Position numbers and translations under genes: made by a program
DNA from: Xanthomonas hortorum pv. pelargonii
Lineage (GTDB): Bacteria; Pseudomonadota; Gammaproteobacteria; Xanthomonadales; Xanthomonadaceae
NCBI RefSeq assembly: GCF_024499015.1
Contig: NZ_CP098604.1
Span: 3,596,001 to 3,660,000 of the forward strand
DNA: 64,000 bases
Direction: 5' to 3'
The notes under the pieces: generated by a model
The model's database searches: none
Seen by the model: only the letters and a program-made list of their open reading frames with translations
What the model was told of the DNA's origin: nothing
In this document: one piece after another, positions 44,589 to 52,691 of the stretch
Position numbering within the stretch: position 1 is the first letter of the stretch
Layout: each line of letters opens with the position of its first letter

Positions 44589-45038
44589 TTACTTGAGCTT
44601 CGGGATGTCCGGGCTGAAGTTCAGCGTGGCGCCGTCCTGCAGATTGAGCTTGGCGGCTTGGCCGGCATTGAGCTCCAGCACGTAACGGGCGGGCTGCTTG
44701 CTGGGGTAGGGCGGGCAGGCATCGCCGGCCGAACACGGCGGCACGTCGCGTTGCTGCGACACCAGCCGGCGCTGGTTGTCGAAATACAGGATATCCAGCG
44801 CGATCTTGGTGTTCTTCATCCAGTACGCCAGCGGCTCCTGGCGGTCGTGGATGAACAGCATGCCGTGATCTTCGGCCATGGCATCGCGGAACATCAGGCC
44901 CTTTGCGCGATCGGCGTCGTTCTGCGCCAGTTCCACCTGGTAACGCGTGCCGGCCAGTTCCACCCACGCGCTACCGGCGCTGGCGCAGCCGCTCAGCAGG
45001 ATCAGGCAGGCGAGGGCGAGAAAGCGAAAATGGCGCAT
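44589..45038 (-). CDS. DUF192-family lipoprotein
   Basis: About 149 residues. The lipoprotein signal 'LALACLILLSGCASAG' precedes a DUF192 domain: 'YQVELAQNDADRAKGLMFRD', 'GMLFIHDRQEPLAYWMKNTK' and 'LDILYFD'. The start at 45038 fits the signal peptide; the longer frame adds 28 residues with no signal character. DUF192 is a small, widespread, uncharacterised beta-rich domain. It lies 40 bp downstream of the SirB1 gene's start on the same strand. Confidence 0.85.
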   Translation of the reverse strand: MRHFRFLALACLILLSGCASAGSAWVELAGTRYQVELAQNDADRAKGLMFRDAMAEDHGMLFIHDRQEPLAYWMKNTKIALDILYFDNQRRLVSQQRDVPPCSAGDACPPYPSKQPARYVLELNAGQAAKLNLQDGATLNFSPDIPKLK

Positions 45039-45202
45039 GCGGCGTACCAACGGACGGGAATGGCGCACCATCTGCCAAGCGGCCGCGTGCGTCAAGCCGG
45101 CGTGGTGGGTTGGGCCGGTCATCGCGTGCAGTAGGTGGGCGGCCCGCAGTGGCTTCGCGCCGCAGGCCGGAAATGCGCGCGCGAACGCGCGCAGGTCACC
45201 GC

Positions 45203-45850
45203 TTAGAGCACGCGCGGCGGTTCGCCACCGACGATCACCACATCGGCCGGGCGACGCGCGAACAGGCCCACGCAGACCACGCCGGGAATCTGGTTCAAAC
45301 TGCGCTCCAGCGCCACCGGGTCGGTGATCTGCAGGTTGTGCACGTCCAGCACCACATTGCCGTTGTCGGTGATCACGTTATCGCGCCACACCGGCTGGCC
45401 GCCGGTGAGCGCCAGGATCTGCCGGGCCACCAGACTGCGCGCCATCGGAATCACTTCCACCGGCAACGGGAAGGTGCCCAGCACCGGCACCTGCTTGCTC
45501 GGATCGATGATGCAGATGAAGCGCTCGCTGGCCTCGGCGATGATCTTCTCGCGCGTCAACGCCGCGCCGCCGCCCTTGATCAGGCAGCGGTTCGGGTCGC
45601 ACTCGTCGGCGCCGTCCACATACAGCGACAGGTTGCCGGTGTGATTGAGATCCAGCACCTCGATACCGTGGCGCTTGAGCTGCGCGCTGCTCTGCTCGGA
45701 GCTGGACACCGCACCCTTGATGCGATGGCCGATGCGGCCCAAGGCGTCGATGAAGTAGGCCACCGTCGAGCCGGTGCCCACGCCGACGATCATGCCGTCT
45801 TCCACGTAATCGATCGCTTTTTCGGCAGCCAGGCGTTTTGCTTCGGACAT
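45203..45850 (-). CDS. rpiA: Ribose-5-phosphate isomerase A
   Basis: A 215-residue enzyme that interconverts ribose 5-phosphate and ribulose 5-phosphate in the pentose phosphate pathway. '[18 protein letters not shown]', '[10 protein letters not shown]'-like '[20 protein letters not shown]' and '[14 protein letters not shown]' match the family; the active-site Asp-Glu and Lys are present. The start at 45850 is preceded by GATTCCC-like spacers instead of a strong ribosome-binding site. Confidence 0.96.
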   Translation of the reverse strand: MSEAKRLAAEKAIDYVEDGMIVGVGTGSTVAYFIDALGRIGHRIKGAVSSSEQSSAQLKRHGIEVLDLNHTGNLSLYVDGADECDPNRCLIKGGGAALTREKIIAEASERFICIIDPSKQVPVLGTFPLPVEVIPMARSLVARQILALTGGQPVWRDNVITDNGNVVLDVHNLQITDPVALERSLNQIPGVVCVGLFARRPADVVIVGGEPPRVL

Positions 45851-45856
45851 GGGGTA

Positions 45857-45955
45857 AGAGCTCGGGATTGGGGAGGGAATCGGGATTGGGGAATCGCAAG
45901 AGCGGCTGGGCTGAGCCGGGATTTGCAAATCTCAAATCCCGAATCTCTACTCCCG
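45857..45955 (-). repeat. GATTCCC-type spacers between the EVE gene and rpiA
   Basis: Several imperfect GGGATTGGGGA/GGGAATCGGGA copies fill most of the 106 bp between the two genes. Confidence 0.55.
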
Positions 45956-45956
45956 G

Positions 45957-46427
45957 CTACTCCATCGCCAGCAACAATTTCCACTGCGCGGCAGTCACCG
46001 GCAGGATCGACAGGCGATTGCCGCGTGCGATCAGCGGGAAACCTTCGCCCAGTGCATCGGCCTGCTGCTTGATTTCGTCCAGCGCAATCGTGCGCTTGAG
46101 TTTGCGCTCGAAGGACACGTCCACCAGCATCCAGCGCGGATCTTCGCGGCTGGCCTTGGGGTCGTGGTAATCGGATTTGGGGTCGAACTGGGTGTCGTCC
46201 GGGTAGGCCGCGCTGGCGACCTTGGCGATGCCGACAATGCCCGGCACCTTGCAGTTGGAGTGGTAGAAGAACACCCCATCGCCCACATGCATGCCGTCGC
46301 GCATGAAATTGCGCGCCTGGTAATTGCGCACGCCGTTCCACGGCTCGGTGCCGACGCGCTCCAGATCATCGATGGAAAACGTGTCCGGCTCGGACTTCAT
46401 CAACCAATAGCGCTTGCGGGCAGTCAT
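45957..46427 (-). CDS. EVE-domain protein
   Basis: 156 residues with the EVE (PUA-like) fold: 'YWLMKSEPDTFSIDDLERVG', 'WNGVRNYQARNFMRDGMHVG', 'GVFFYHSNCKVPGIVGIAKV'. The family binds modified nucleobases or RNA in characterised cases; the bacterial single-domain form is uncharacterised. Its start overlaps the stop of the upstream fau gene (46424-46427), so the two are co-translated. Confidence 0.92.
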   Translation of the reverse strand: MTARKRYWLMKSEPDTFSIDDLERVGTEPWNGVRNYQARNFMRDGMHVGDGVFFYHSNCKVPGIVGIAKVASAAYPDDTQFDPKSDYHDPKASREDPRWMLVDVSFERKLKRTIALDEIKQQADALGEGFPLIARGNRLSILPVTAAQWKLLLAME

Positions 46428-47014
46428 ACAGAGAGGGTGTCGTCTTTCAGGAAGGTGGCGCGTTCGGTGCAGACGGCATCCACCGCCACGTCCCAGGATT
46501 CGGCGGGCAAGGCGGGAACCTGTTGCGCAGCGAAGCCGACGCCGACTAGCCAGGGCGGCGGCGCCTGGCGATGCCGGAACGCGAAGCTGCGATCATACCA
46601 GCCGCCTCCCATGCCTAGCCGCCGGCACTGCGCGTCGAAGCCGGTCAGCGGCGTGATCACCAATGCCATTTCCTCGGGTGCAAGCAGCTGGGCGCGCTCC
46701 ACGTCCGGCTCGGGGATGCCGTAGCGGTTGCTGACCAGGCCCTGGCCTGGCCTCCACGGCGCGAAGCGCAGCACGCGGCCGTCCAGCACCGGCAGGCAAT
46801 AGCGCACGCCGGCCGGCAGGCTCAGTTGCCAGCGGTGCAATGCGATTTCGCCATCCATCGCCCAGTACCCGGCCACGGCACCGGTCTGCGGCGCGAACGG
46901 CAGTGCCAGCAGGCGTTCGGCCAGCGCATCGGCGGCCGCCAATCGCTGCGTCGCCGGCAGGCTGCGGCGCTGCGCACGCAACTGCTGGCGCAATGCATCT
47001 CGGTCGTCGGTCAT
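46424..47014 (-). CDS. fau: 5-formyltetrahydrofolate cyclo-ligase
   Basis: 196 residues. The ATP-dependent enzyme converts 5-formyl-THF to 5,10-methenyl-THF. 'LRQQLRAQRRSLPATQR', 'LAPEEMALVITPLTGFDAQC' and 'RRLGMGGGWYDRSFAF' are the conserved blocks. The start at 47014 is chosen because the upstream codons run into the 6S RNA terminator. The order fau-6S RNA-zapA is as in enterobacteria, and it overlaps the EVE gene by 4 bases. Confidence 0.94.
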   Translation of the reverse strand: MTDDRDALRQQLRAQRRSLPATQRLAAADALAERLLALPFAPQTGAVAGYWAMDGEIALHRWQLSLPAGVRYCLPVLDGRVLRFAPWRPGQGLVSNRYGIPEPDVERAQLLAPEEMALVITPLTGFDAQCRRLGMGGGWYDRSFAFRHRQAPPPWLVGVGFAAQQVPALPAESWDVAVDAVCTERATFLKDDTLSV

Positions 47015-47058
47015 GGGTGTCTCATGGCGGAAGGGATGACGCATTGTTTCAAACACGC

Positions 47059-47089
47059 AAAAAGAAACGACGCCCGAAGGCGCCGTTTC
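47059..47089 (-). terminator. Terminator of 6S RNA with UUCG tetraloop
   Basis: On the minus strand, GAAACGGCGCC-TTCG-GGCGTCGTTTC is followed by TTTTT. The 11-bp stem has one G-U pair and the very stable C(UUCG)G loop. It lies just past the 3' end of 6S RNA. Confidence 0.92.
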
Positions 47090-47095
47090 AGATTT

Positions 47096-47281
47096 GCATT
47101 CTCCGCCATGAACGATGCGGGCGAAACGACCTTGAACCCGGGGTTCAAGTGGGGACGTTGTGAGGCCATCGGGCTTCCCGCTACAAGGCGGACTTGCACT
47201 CCCGGCTTCGTCGCGCCCCCGTGGTCGTAATTAAGGGACAAGGCGAATGTTTTGCACGCTGTCGTTTACAGCAGAGAACGC
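47096..47281 (-). ncRNA. ssrS: 6S RNA
   Basis: About 186 nt between zapA and fau, the classic site. The closing stem pairs GCGTTCTCTGC (5' end) with GCGGAGAATGC (3' end). The 3' half contains the conserved hairpin CACTTGAACC..GGGTTCAAGG, nearly as in E. coli 6S RNA. 6S RNA binds sigma-70 RNA polymerase and restrains transcription in stationary phase. Ends are estimated from the stem and terminator. Confidence 0.9.
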
Positions 47282-47375
47282 AGGTGAAGTATAAACCTCT
47301 GCTGCGCGATGGCTAGCCCATTCGTCGGCCGGCGAGATTGAAAATTCATATTTGCGACGACAGTGCGAATTGCAC

Positions 47376-47675
47376 TCAACGCGGTGTGTCGGCCACGCTG
47401 TCGAGACGACGATTCAAGTTGTCCAGCGTGTTCGCCAATTCACGCTCGTAGAGCGCTTGCTGTTCGCGCAGTTGCTGCAATTCGTGCGCCAGATTGAGCG
47501 CGGCCAGCACTGCAACGCGATCTACCGCCGCCATGCGATTGCTGCCACGGATCTCGCGCATGCGCAGATCCAGCAGGCGTGCCGCAGCAGTGAGACTCTC
47601 GCGTTCGTCTGCGGTAACGCCAACCGTGTATTCACGATCCAGAATACGCACGCTGACCGGCTCGTTGTTGCTCAC
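47376..47675 (-). CDS. zapA: Cell-division protein ZapA
   Basis: A 99-residue protein that cross-links FtsZ filaments. The N-terminal part ('VSVRILDREYTVGVTADERE') and the C-terminal coiled coil ('LAHELQQLREQQALYERELA') are typical, and the length is standard. The GTG start at 47675 overlaps the stop of the small upstream coiled-coil gene (GTGA). It lies directly upstream of 6S RNA. Confidence 0.93.
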   Translation of the reverse strand: MSNNEPVSVRILDREYTVGVTADERESLTAAARLLDLRMREIRGSNRMAAVDRVAVLAALNLAHELQQLREQQALYERELANTLDNLNRRLDSVADTPR

Positions 47676-47893
47676 GTGTGTTGCTCCAGTGACTTCAAGC
47701 GCACGATCATCGCTTCCACGCGCGAGCGCGCCTGTTCGTTCTTGGTAAGCAGCCGCGCGCGCTCGCCGATCAACTGTTCTTGCTGATGACGCAGGCTGCG
47801 GTTCTCGTCGGTCAACCGTTGGGTGCGCTCGACCAACGCCTCCACGCGGGCGGTAAGTGCGCTGAGTTGGGCGAGGGCGGCAGCGTTGTCCAT
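47672..47893 (-). CDS. TIGR02449-family small coiled-coil protein
   Basis: A 73-residue, almost wholly helical coiled-coil protein ('LSALTARVEALVERTQRLTD', 'ENRSLRHQQEQLIGERARLL'). This family usually sits directly before zapA, as here with a 4-base overlap, and may work with it in division. The real start is at 47893; a far longer reading frame upstream is antisense to yecA and is rejected. A promoter-like sequence abuts it. Confidence 0.88.
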   Translation of the reverse strand: MDNAAALAQLSALTARVEALVERTQRLTDENRSLRHQQEQLIGERARLLTKNEQARSRVEAMIVRLKSLEQHT

Positions 47894-47899
47894 ACGCCC

Positions 47900-47929
47900 A
47901 CGATAGGGGCGCGTGCGCGCGGCGGTCAA
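47900..47929 (-). promoter_or_regulatory. Sigma-70-like promoter adjoining the coiled-coil gene
   Basis: On the minus strand TTGACC, 18 bases, TATCGT, then six bases to the ATG at 47893. The spacing puts the expected transcription start at or next to the start codon. Confidence 0.55.
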
Positions 47930-48130
47930 GCGTGCGATCACGGGCCGCTCACCCGCCGTCAGGCCAATCGCGACAAGGGCTGTCGCTGCCCCGAGCCGAG
48001 CCGGCCCCGTGCGCGTGGAACGCTGCATGGAACGCGGCAGTAGCAGCCGGGGCGGGGTGCCTTGATACACTGGGAAGTCTGATCGCCGGCCGGTGTGCCG
48101 GCCCCTTCTGTTCTTAGCCTGGATGACCTG

Positions 48131-48673
48131 ATGGATCTGCCTGACGTAACCGCTGTGCAAAACGAGAGTCGCCAGTTGGCGCTGGCGTCCTCTGCGGCGG
48201 AGTTGCACGGCGGGCTGTGCGGCTGGCTCTCCGGTGGTGGCGCCGACAGCGGCGACTGGCTGGGGCACGTGCTGGCCGACGTGGCGCAGGTACCGCCCAA
48301 GCAGGGCGGCGCACTGGACCAGATGCGGCAGGCCACGGTGGCGCAGCTCGAAGACCGCGATTTCGCCTTCGAGCTCCTGTTGATCGATGACGGCGCACCG
48401 CTGGCGGCGCGCACCGATGCCTTGTTCGACTGGTGTCGTGCCTTCCTGGGCGGGTTCGGTCTGGCTGCAAAGCAGCGCCCGGCACTGACCGAAGAGGGCG
48501 AAGAAGCGCTGCAGGATCTGGCGCGGCTGGCGCAGGCCTCCAGCGACGATTTCGATGCCGCCGACGAGGACGACACCGCGCTGGCCGAGATCGAAGAGTT
48601 CGTGCGCGTGGCGGTGCTGTTGCTGCATGGCGACTGCGTGATGGGGCCGCGCTTCCGCCAACGCTTGAACTGA
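48131..48673 (+). CDS. UPF0149 (YecA/YgfB) family protein
   Basis: 180 residues, mostly helical. The UPF0149 marks are '[17 protein letters not shown]', '[15 protein letters not shown]' and the acidic end '[16 protein letters not shown]'. In enterobacteria ygfB precedes pepP as here. The C-terminal SEC-C motif of longer YecA proteins is absent. The role is unknown. The start at 48131 is followed by the usual N-terminus. Confidence 0.88.
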   Translation: MDLPDVTAVQNESRQLALASSAAELHGGLCGWLSGGGADSGDWLGHVLADVAQVPPKQGGALDQMRQATVAQLEDRDFAFELLLIDDGAPLAARTDALFDWCRAFLGGFGLAAKQRPALTEEGEEALQDLARLAQASSDDFDAADEDDTALAEIEEFVRVAVLLLHGDCVMGPRFRQRLN

Positions 48674-48686
48674 TCGCACAACCGAT

Positions 48687-50018
48687 ATGAAAAAGCTCAC
48701 CGGGATTGGCGCCGCCGAGTACGCGCGCCGGCGCAAGCAGCTGATGCAGATGGCCGGCGAGCAGGCGATTCTGATCCTGCCGGCCGCACCCGAGCGGGTG
48801 CGCAGCCACGACACCCATTACCCGTACCGGCAGGATTCGGACTTCTGGTATCTGAGCGGCTTTCCGGAGCCGGAAGCGGTGCTGGTGCTGGTGCCCGGGC
48901 GCAAGCATGGCGAGGCGATTTTGTTCTGCCGCGAGCGTAGTGCCGAGCGCGAAGCCTGGGATGGCCCGCGTGAGGGCCAGGAAGGCGCGGTGGCGCATTA
49001 CGGCATGGACGATGCGTATCCCATCGACGATGTCGACGAGATCCTGCCGGGCCTGCTGGAAGGGCGTAGCCGCGTCTACTACCACTTCGGGCGCGATGTC
49101 GATTTCGATCTCAAGTTGATCGGCTGGCTCAAGCGCGTGCGCGAGCAGGTGCGCCACGGCGCGCAGCCGCCGCACGAATTCCTCGAACTGGGACATCTAC
49201 TGCACGAGCAGCGGCTGTTCAAATCGCGCGATGAAATCGCGTTGATGCAGCAGGCCGCCGACATCAGCGTACGTGCGCATCGCGCCGCGATGCGATTGGC
49301 ACGGCCGGGCGTGCATGAGTACGAATTTCAGGCCGAGGTCGAGCGCGAATTTCGCGCCGCCGATGCGTGGCCGGCGTACGGCAGCATCGTCGGCACCGGT
49401 AGCAATGCCTGTGTGCTGCACTACCGCGCCAACAATGCGCGCAGCCGCGATGGCGAGCTGGTGCTGATCGATGCCGGCGCCGAATATCGCGGCTATGCAG
49501 CCGATATCACCCGCACCTTTCCGGTCAATGGCCGCTTCACGCCGGCACAGCGCGCGCTGCATGATCTGGTCGGCGCGTCGCAGGCTGCCGCACTCGCGCA
49601 GGCGCGCCCGGGCGTGGCGTACGAAGCAGGGCATCTGGCCGCAGTGGAAACCTTGACCGAAGGATTGCTGCGCCTGGGGCTGCTCAAGGGCACGCTGGAA
49701 CGCAACATCGCCGACGGCCATTACAAGCGCTTTTATCGGCACAAAACCGGCCACTGGCTGGGCCTGGATGTGCACGACGTGGGCGACTACCGGCTGGCAG
49801 GCGACTCGCGTCTGCTCGAACCCGGCATGGTATTCACCATCGAGCCGGGGCTGTACATCAGCGCCGACGACACCGCCGTGGAGGCCAGGTGGCGCGGCAT
49901 CGGCATCCGCACCGAAGACAACGTGCTGATCACCGCAGAGGGCCATCGCGTGTTGACCGATGCGCTGGCGCGCAGTGCCGACGAGATCGAAGCGGAGATG
50001 GCCGGCAGCGTTGCGTAA
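48687..50018 (+). CDS. pepP: Xaa-Pro aminopeptidase P
   Basis: A 443-residue dinuclear-Mn peptidase that removes an N-terminal residue before proline. The N-terminal domain has 'HYPYRQDSDFWYLSGFPEPE'-like sequence. The catalytic 'pita-bread' half shows metal ligands in 'LVLIDAGAEYRGYAADITRT' (two Asp), 'LGLDVHDVGDYR' (His), 'VFTIEPGLYI' (Glu) and 'IGIRTEDNVL' (Glu). It starts 13 bp after the yecA-type gene, so they are likely co-transcribed. ubiH, next in enterobacteria, is not here. Confidence 0.97.
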   Translation: MKKLTGIGAAEYARRRKQLMQMAGEQAILILPAAPERVRSHDTHYPYRQDSDFWYLSGFPEPEAVLVLVPGRKHGEAILFCRERSAEREAWDGPREGQEGAVAHYGMDDAYPIDDVDEILPGLLEGRSRVYYHFGRDVDFDLKLIGWLKRVREQVRHGAQPPHEFLELGHLLHEQRLFKSRDEIALMQQAADISVRAHRAAMRLARPGVHEYEFQAEVEREFRAADAWPAYGSIVGTGSNACVLHYRANNARSRDGELVLIDAGAEYRGYAADITRTFPVNGRFTPAQRALHDLVGASQAAALAQARPGVAYEAGHLAAVETLTEGLLRLGLLKGTLERNIADGHYKRFYRHKTGHWLGLDVHDVGDYRLAGDSRLLEPGMVFTIEPGLYISADDTAVEARWRGIGIRTEDNVLITAEGHRVLTDALARSADEIEAEMAGSVA

Positions 50019-50142
50019 TGTTGCGTCCAACGCGCGTCGCATCGACAACGCGTCGAATCGGGTTTATCGCCTTACTTAGAGCGGCTAACAGAACGACTTC
50101 ATGCCGGCCTGCTGCAGGGCGGCTGATCTGCGGCCTGGCTGC

Positions 50143-50250
50143 AGGGCCCTTGCCCGCCCACCATCGCGGGACACGCTGCAAGTACGTCCCTGGAAGCTCT
50201 TCTGCGGCATCCATGCCGCATAAGGTCCCGCGCCGGTGGGCGGGCAAGGG
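50143..50250 (+). repeat. Palindromic intergenic element, subtype A (copy A6)
   Basis: Arms CCTTGCCCGCCCACCATCGC.. and ..GCGCCGGTGGGCGGGCAAGG. The inner hairpin is TCTGCGGCATCCATGCCGCATAA, with one side altered. Confidence 0.85.
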
Positions 50251-50303
50251 ACAGTGGAGATGGTCGGTGTGCATGTTTTCAACAAAGCAACCGACTGATC
50301 TTC

Positions 50304-50420
50304 TGGTGCGGTGTCCTCGCCGATTGCGGGACCGTGTGCGGCATGGATGCCGCCACCGAGCCTACATAGACGTACTTGCGGCGTGTCCCGCGAGCGGCGA
50401 GGGCACCGCGCCCTCGACCG
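50304..50420 (+). repeat. Palindromic intergenic element, B/A hybrid (copy B5)
   Basis: The outer arms are of B type (GTGTCCTCGCCGATTGCGGG, GCGAGCGGCGAGGGCACCGC), but the loop carries the A-type segment GAGCCTACATAGACGTACTTG. It looks like an exchange between subtypes. The gap 50019-50521 between converging genes holds only A6 and B5. Confidence 0.75.
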
Positions 50421-50521
50421 ACTCAGCGGTTGACCTGGACTTCTGACGGCATTCACCAAGATGCGGCTAACAAAACCCTGCGCTCACCGTTAGGCATCCG
50501 CGCAGTCGTTTTGAGCCGATC

Positions 50522-50920
50522 TTACCGCCCCAGCCGCGGTGTCTGCGTGGGTTCGGGTGGCTGGACTTGCTCGCCCGGCGACGCAAGCTGCCGCGCACGC
50601 TCGAACGACTGTTCTACCGGCATGCCAAGCGCCTGTTCGGTCTTCATATGCGCGCGCAGATGCGCCGGATTGGCCGGATCGCCTTGCACCACGAACACAT
50701 TCTCGCCGCCGTGCACACCTTTGTTGTTGGCCTCGCTCATCAGTACGTGATCCACGCGCGACAAACCGCCTTCCTTGGCCAGCGGCAGCAACGCGGCGGT
50801 GAGCCGCGCGCTGGTCTGGTCGGGCTCGCGCCCGTGTGCGGCGTCGATCGCGTGCACACCGCGCTCGATCTGCTGATACATCGGATGGTCCGGGTGCGAG
50901 GGTTGGCGTGGATCGTTCAT
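50522..50920 (-). CDS. XVIPCD-only protein (type IV secretion signal domain)
   Basis: A 132-residue protein that is almost entirely a Xanthomonas VirD4-interacting conserved domain. The marks are 'PSHPDHPMYQQIERGVHAID', 'GLSRVDHVLMSEAN', 'VFVVQGDPANPAHLRAHM' and a Gln/Pro-rich tail 'SPGEQVQPPEPTQTPRL'. This domain is normally the C-terminal signal of antibacterial effectors exported by the X-type IV secretion system. No toxin domain precedes it and no immunity lipoprotein is adjacent. GGAG lies seven bases before the start at 50920. It is the last gene of the minus-strand run, 28 bp after pepQ. Confidence 0.85.
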   Translation of the reverse strand: MNDPRQPSHPDHPMYQQIERGVHAIDAAHGREPDQTSARLTAALLPLAKEGGLSRVDHVLMSEANNKGVHGGENVFVVQGDPANPAHLRAHMKTEQALGMPVEQSFERARQLASPGEQVQPPEPTQTPRLGR

Positions 50921-50948
50921 GGCGATGCTCCGTGCTGTGCAGAATAAT

Positions 50949-52274
50949 TTATGGTGCGGCAAACACTGGGCGTGTCAGGTTTTCGGGAGCGCCATCAGTG
51001 CACACCACTTCATCTTCGATGCGGATGCCGCCGTAGGGTTTGAAGTGGTCGACGCGCTGCCAGTCGATGCTGGCGGCGTGGCCGTTCTTCTTCACTTCGT
51101 CCAGCAGCATGTCGATGAAATACACGCCCGGCTCGATGGTGACCACCATGCCCGGTTCGAGCACGCGGGTCAGGCGTAGATACGGGTGACCGGCGGGGCC
51201 CTCGATGCGGCCGCCGCGGTCGCTGGCTGCGAAGCCGGCGACATCGTGCACCTGCAAGCCGATCAGATGGCCCAGCCCGTGCGGGAAGAACGCGGCGCTG
51301 ACACCGGTGGCGAGCGCGGCCTCCGGCGACACGGTGAGGATGCCGAAGTCCTTGAGGATGCCCATCAACGCCAGATGCGCCTCCACATGCAGCTGCTTGT
51401 AATCCACGCCCGCGCGCACGTTCTGGCCCATGCGGATCTGTGCGGCATCGACCGCATCGATCAGTGCCTGGAATTCGCTGCCCGGGTCGGCGGCATAGGT
51501 GCGGGTGATGTCGCTGGCGTAGCCGTAGGCCGAAGCGCCGGCATCGATCAAAAAGCTGCGCAGCGGTTGCGGCGGCTGCTGGCCGAGTTCGGTGTAGTGC
51601 AGCACTGCGCCGTGTTCGTTGAGCGCGATGATGTTGCCGTACGGCAGTTCGTTGGCGTCCTGGCCCACGGCTGCGCAATACGCCATGTGGATGCCGAACT
51701 CACTCTGGCCTGCACGGAATGCCGCTTCGGCGGCGCGATGGCCACGCACTGCCAGCTGCTGGGCAATGCGCAGCAGTGCGAGTTCGTATGGGGTCTTGAA
51801 GGCGCGCTGGTAGTCCAGGTAATCAAGCACCGGCTGCGGATTGTTCGGCACATAGGCGCCGAGCGCACTCTGCGCTTCGCCGAGAATCGCGCAGCGCTCG
51901 GGCTGTTTGGGCAGCAGCGTCAAGGCCGCGTCCGGGGTACGGATGATGTGGATGTCACAGTGCTCTACCCACCAGCCACTGGGGGCGTCGGGCACGACAT
52001 GCCAGTAGTCGAACGGCTGGTAGAAGATCACCGTCGGGCGCTTGCCCGGGGTGTAGATCAGCCAGCTGTTGGGCACCCGCGTCAGCGGCACCCAGGCCTT
52101 GAACTGCGGATTGACCGCATATGGGTAATCGCGGTCGTCGAACACCTGGTAATGCAGGCTGCCGCTGGGCACGACCAAGTGATCGAAGCCGCCGCGCTGC
52201 AGCGCCTGATCGGCGCGCGCGGTCAGCGTGCGCAGGTGGTCGGAATACAGGTGGCTCAAGGACGGCTGGGTCAT
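50949..52274 (-). CDS. pepQ: Xaa-Pro dipeptidase (prolidase)
   Basis: A 441-residue M24 metallopeptidase that splits Xaa-Pro dipeptides. The metal site is intact: 'SFLIDAGASAYGYASDITRT' (two Asp), 'FFPHGLGHLIGLQVHDV' (His), 'MVVTIEPGVYFI' (Glu) and 'GGIRIEDEVVC' (Glu). The N-terminal region ('SGSLHYQVFDDRDYPYAVNP') is typical of PepQ rather than PepP. The start at 52274 excludes 12 non-conserved residues. It follows the PilZ gene by 69 bp. Confidence 0.96.
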   Translation of the reverse strand: MTQPSLSHLYSDHLRTLTARADQALQRGGFDHLVVPSGSLHYQVFDDRDYPYAVNPQFKAWVPLTRVPNSWLIYTPGKRPTVIFYQPFDYWHVVPDAPSGWWVEHCDIHIIRTPDAALTLLPKQPERCAILGEAQSALGAYVPNNPQPVLDYLDYQRAFKTPYELALLRIAQQLAVRGHRAAEAAFRAGQSEFGIHMAYCAAVGQDANELPYGNIIALNEHGAVLHYTELGQQPPQPLRSFLIDAGASAYGYASDITRTYAADPGSEFQALIDAVDAAQIRMGQNVRAGVDYKQLHVEAHLALMGILKDFGILTVSPEAALATGVSAAFFPHGLGHLIGLQVHDVAGFAASDRGGRIEGPAGHPYLRLTRVLEPGMVVTIEPGVYFIDMLLDEVKKNGHAASIDWQRVDHFKPYGGIRIEDEVVCTDGAPENLTRPVFAAP

Positions 52275-52343
52275 GCGGGGCTCGATCGGCAATGCAAAGG
52301 CAATGCGCAATTTTGCCGCAATCCTGGCAGCGGCGCTGTGCCT

Positions 52344-52691
52344 TCAGCCGGCCATGTGTTCCTCGGCGATCCAGGCGCGCAGGCGTCGCCGATGTGGCTC
52401 CGACATGGTCAGAAAGCGGAAACCGGCCCAGGCCTGTCCGGGGGCGTGCGCGGCTTCGGACCACAGCAGGTGCACGCCGACATCGATCTCGGTGGCGCGG
52501 CCCACGCGCTCGGGCAGGGTGAAGCGCAATTGATACAAGGCGTCGTCATGCAGCGGAACCGAAGCCAGCAGCAGCATGCCGGTTTCCGACACATTGCCAA
52601 CGCGGCCGATCTGCGCCTCGCTGAGCATGTCGGTGACCGGCACCAGATCGGTCGGTTGACGGCGCGGCGCGCGACGGGTGTCCTGGATCAT
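52344..52691 (-). CDS. PilZ-domain c-di-GMP-binding protein
   Basis: 115 residues forming one PilZ domain. The RxxxR motif (RRAPR, residues 6-10) and D/NxSxxG-type motif ('GRVGNVSETGMLLL') are both present, so it should bind cyclic di-GMP. The C-terminal part ends 'FRFLTMSEPHRRRLRAWI'. It overlaps the upstream DUF1631 gene by 4 bases (ATGA), so both proteins are co-translated and could interact. Confidence 0.93.
   Translation of the reverse strand: MIQDTRRAPRRQPTDLVPVTDMLSEAQIGRVGNVSETGMLLLASVPLHDDALYQLRFTLPERVGRATEIDVGVHLLWSEAAHAPGQAWAGFRFLTMSEPHRRRLRAWIAEEHMAG

Noticed and set aside
47011..47241. A 76-codon minus-strand frame between zapA and fau
   Set aside because: It overlaps the 6S RNA, whose conserved stem and hairpin explain the sequence better.
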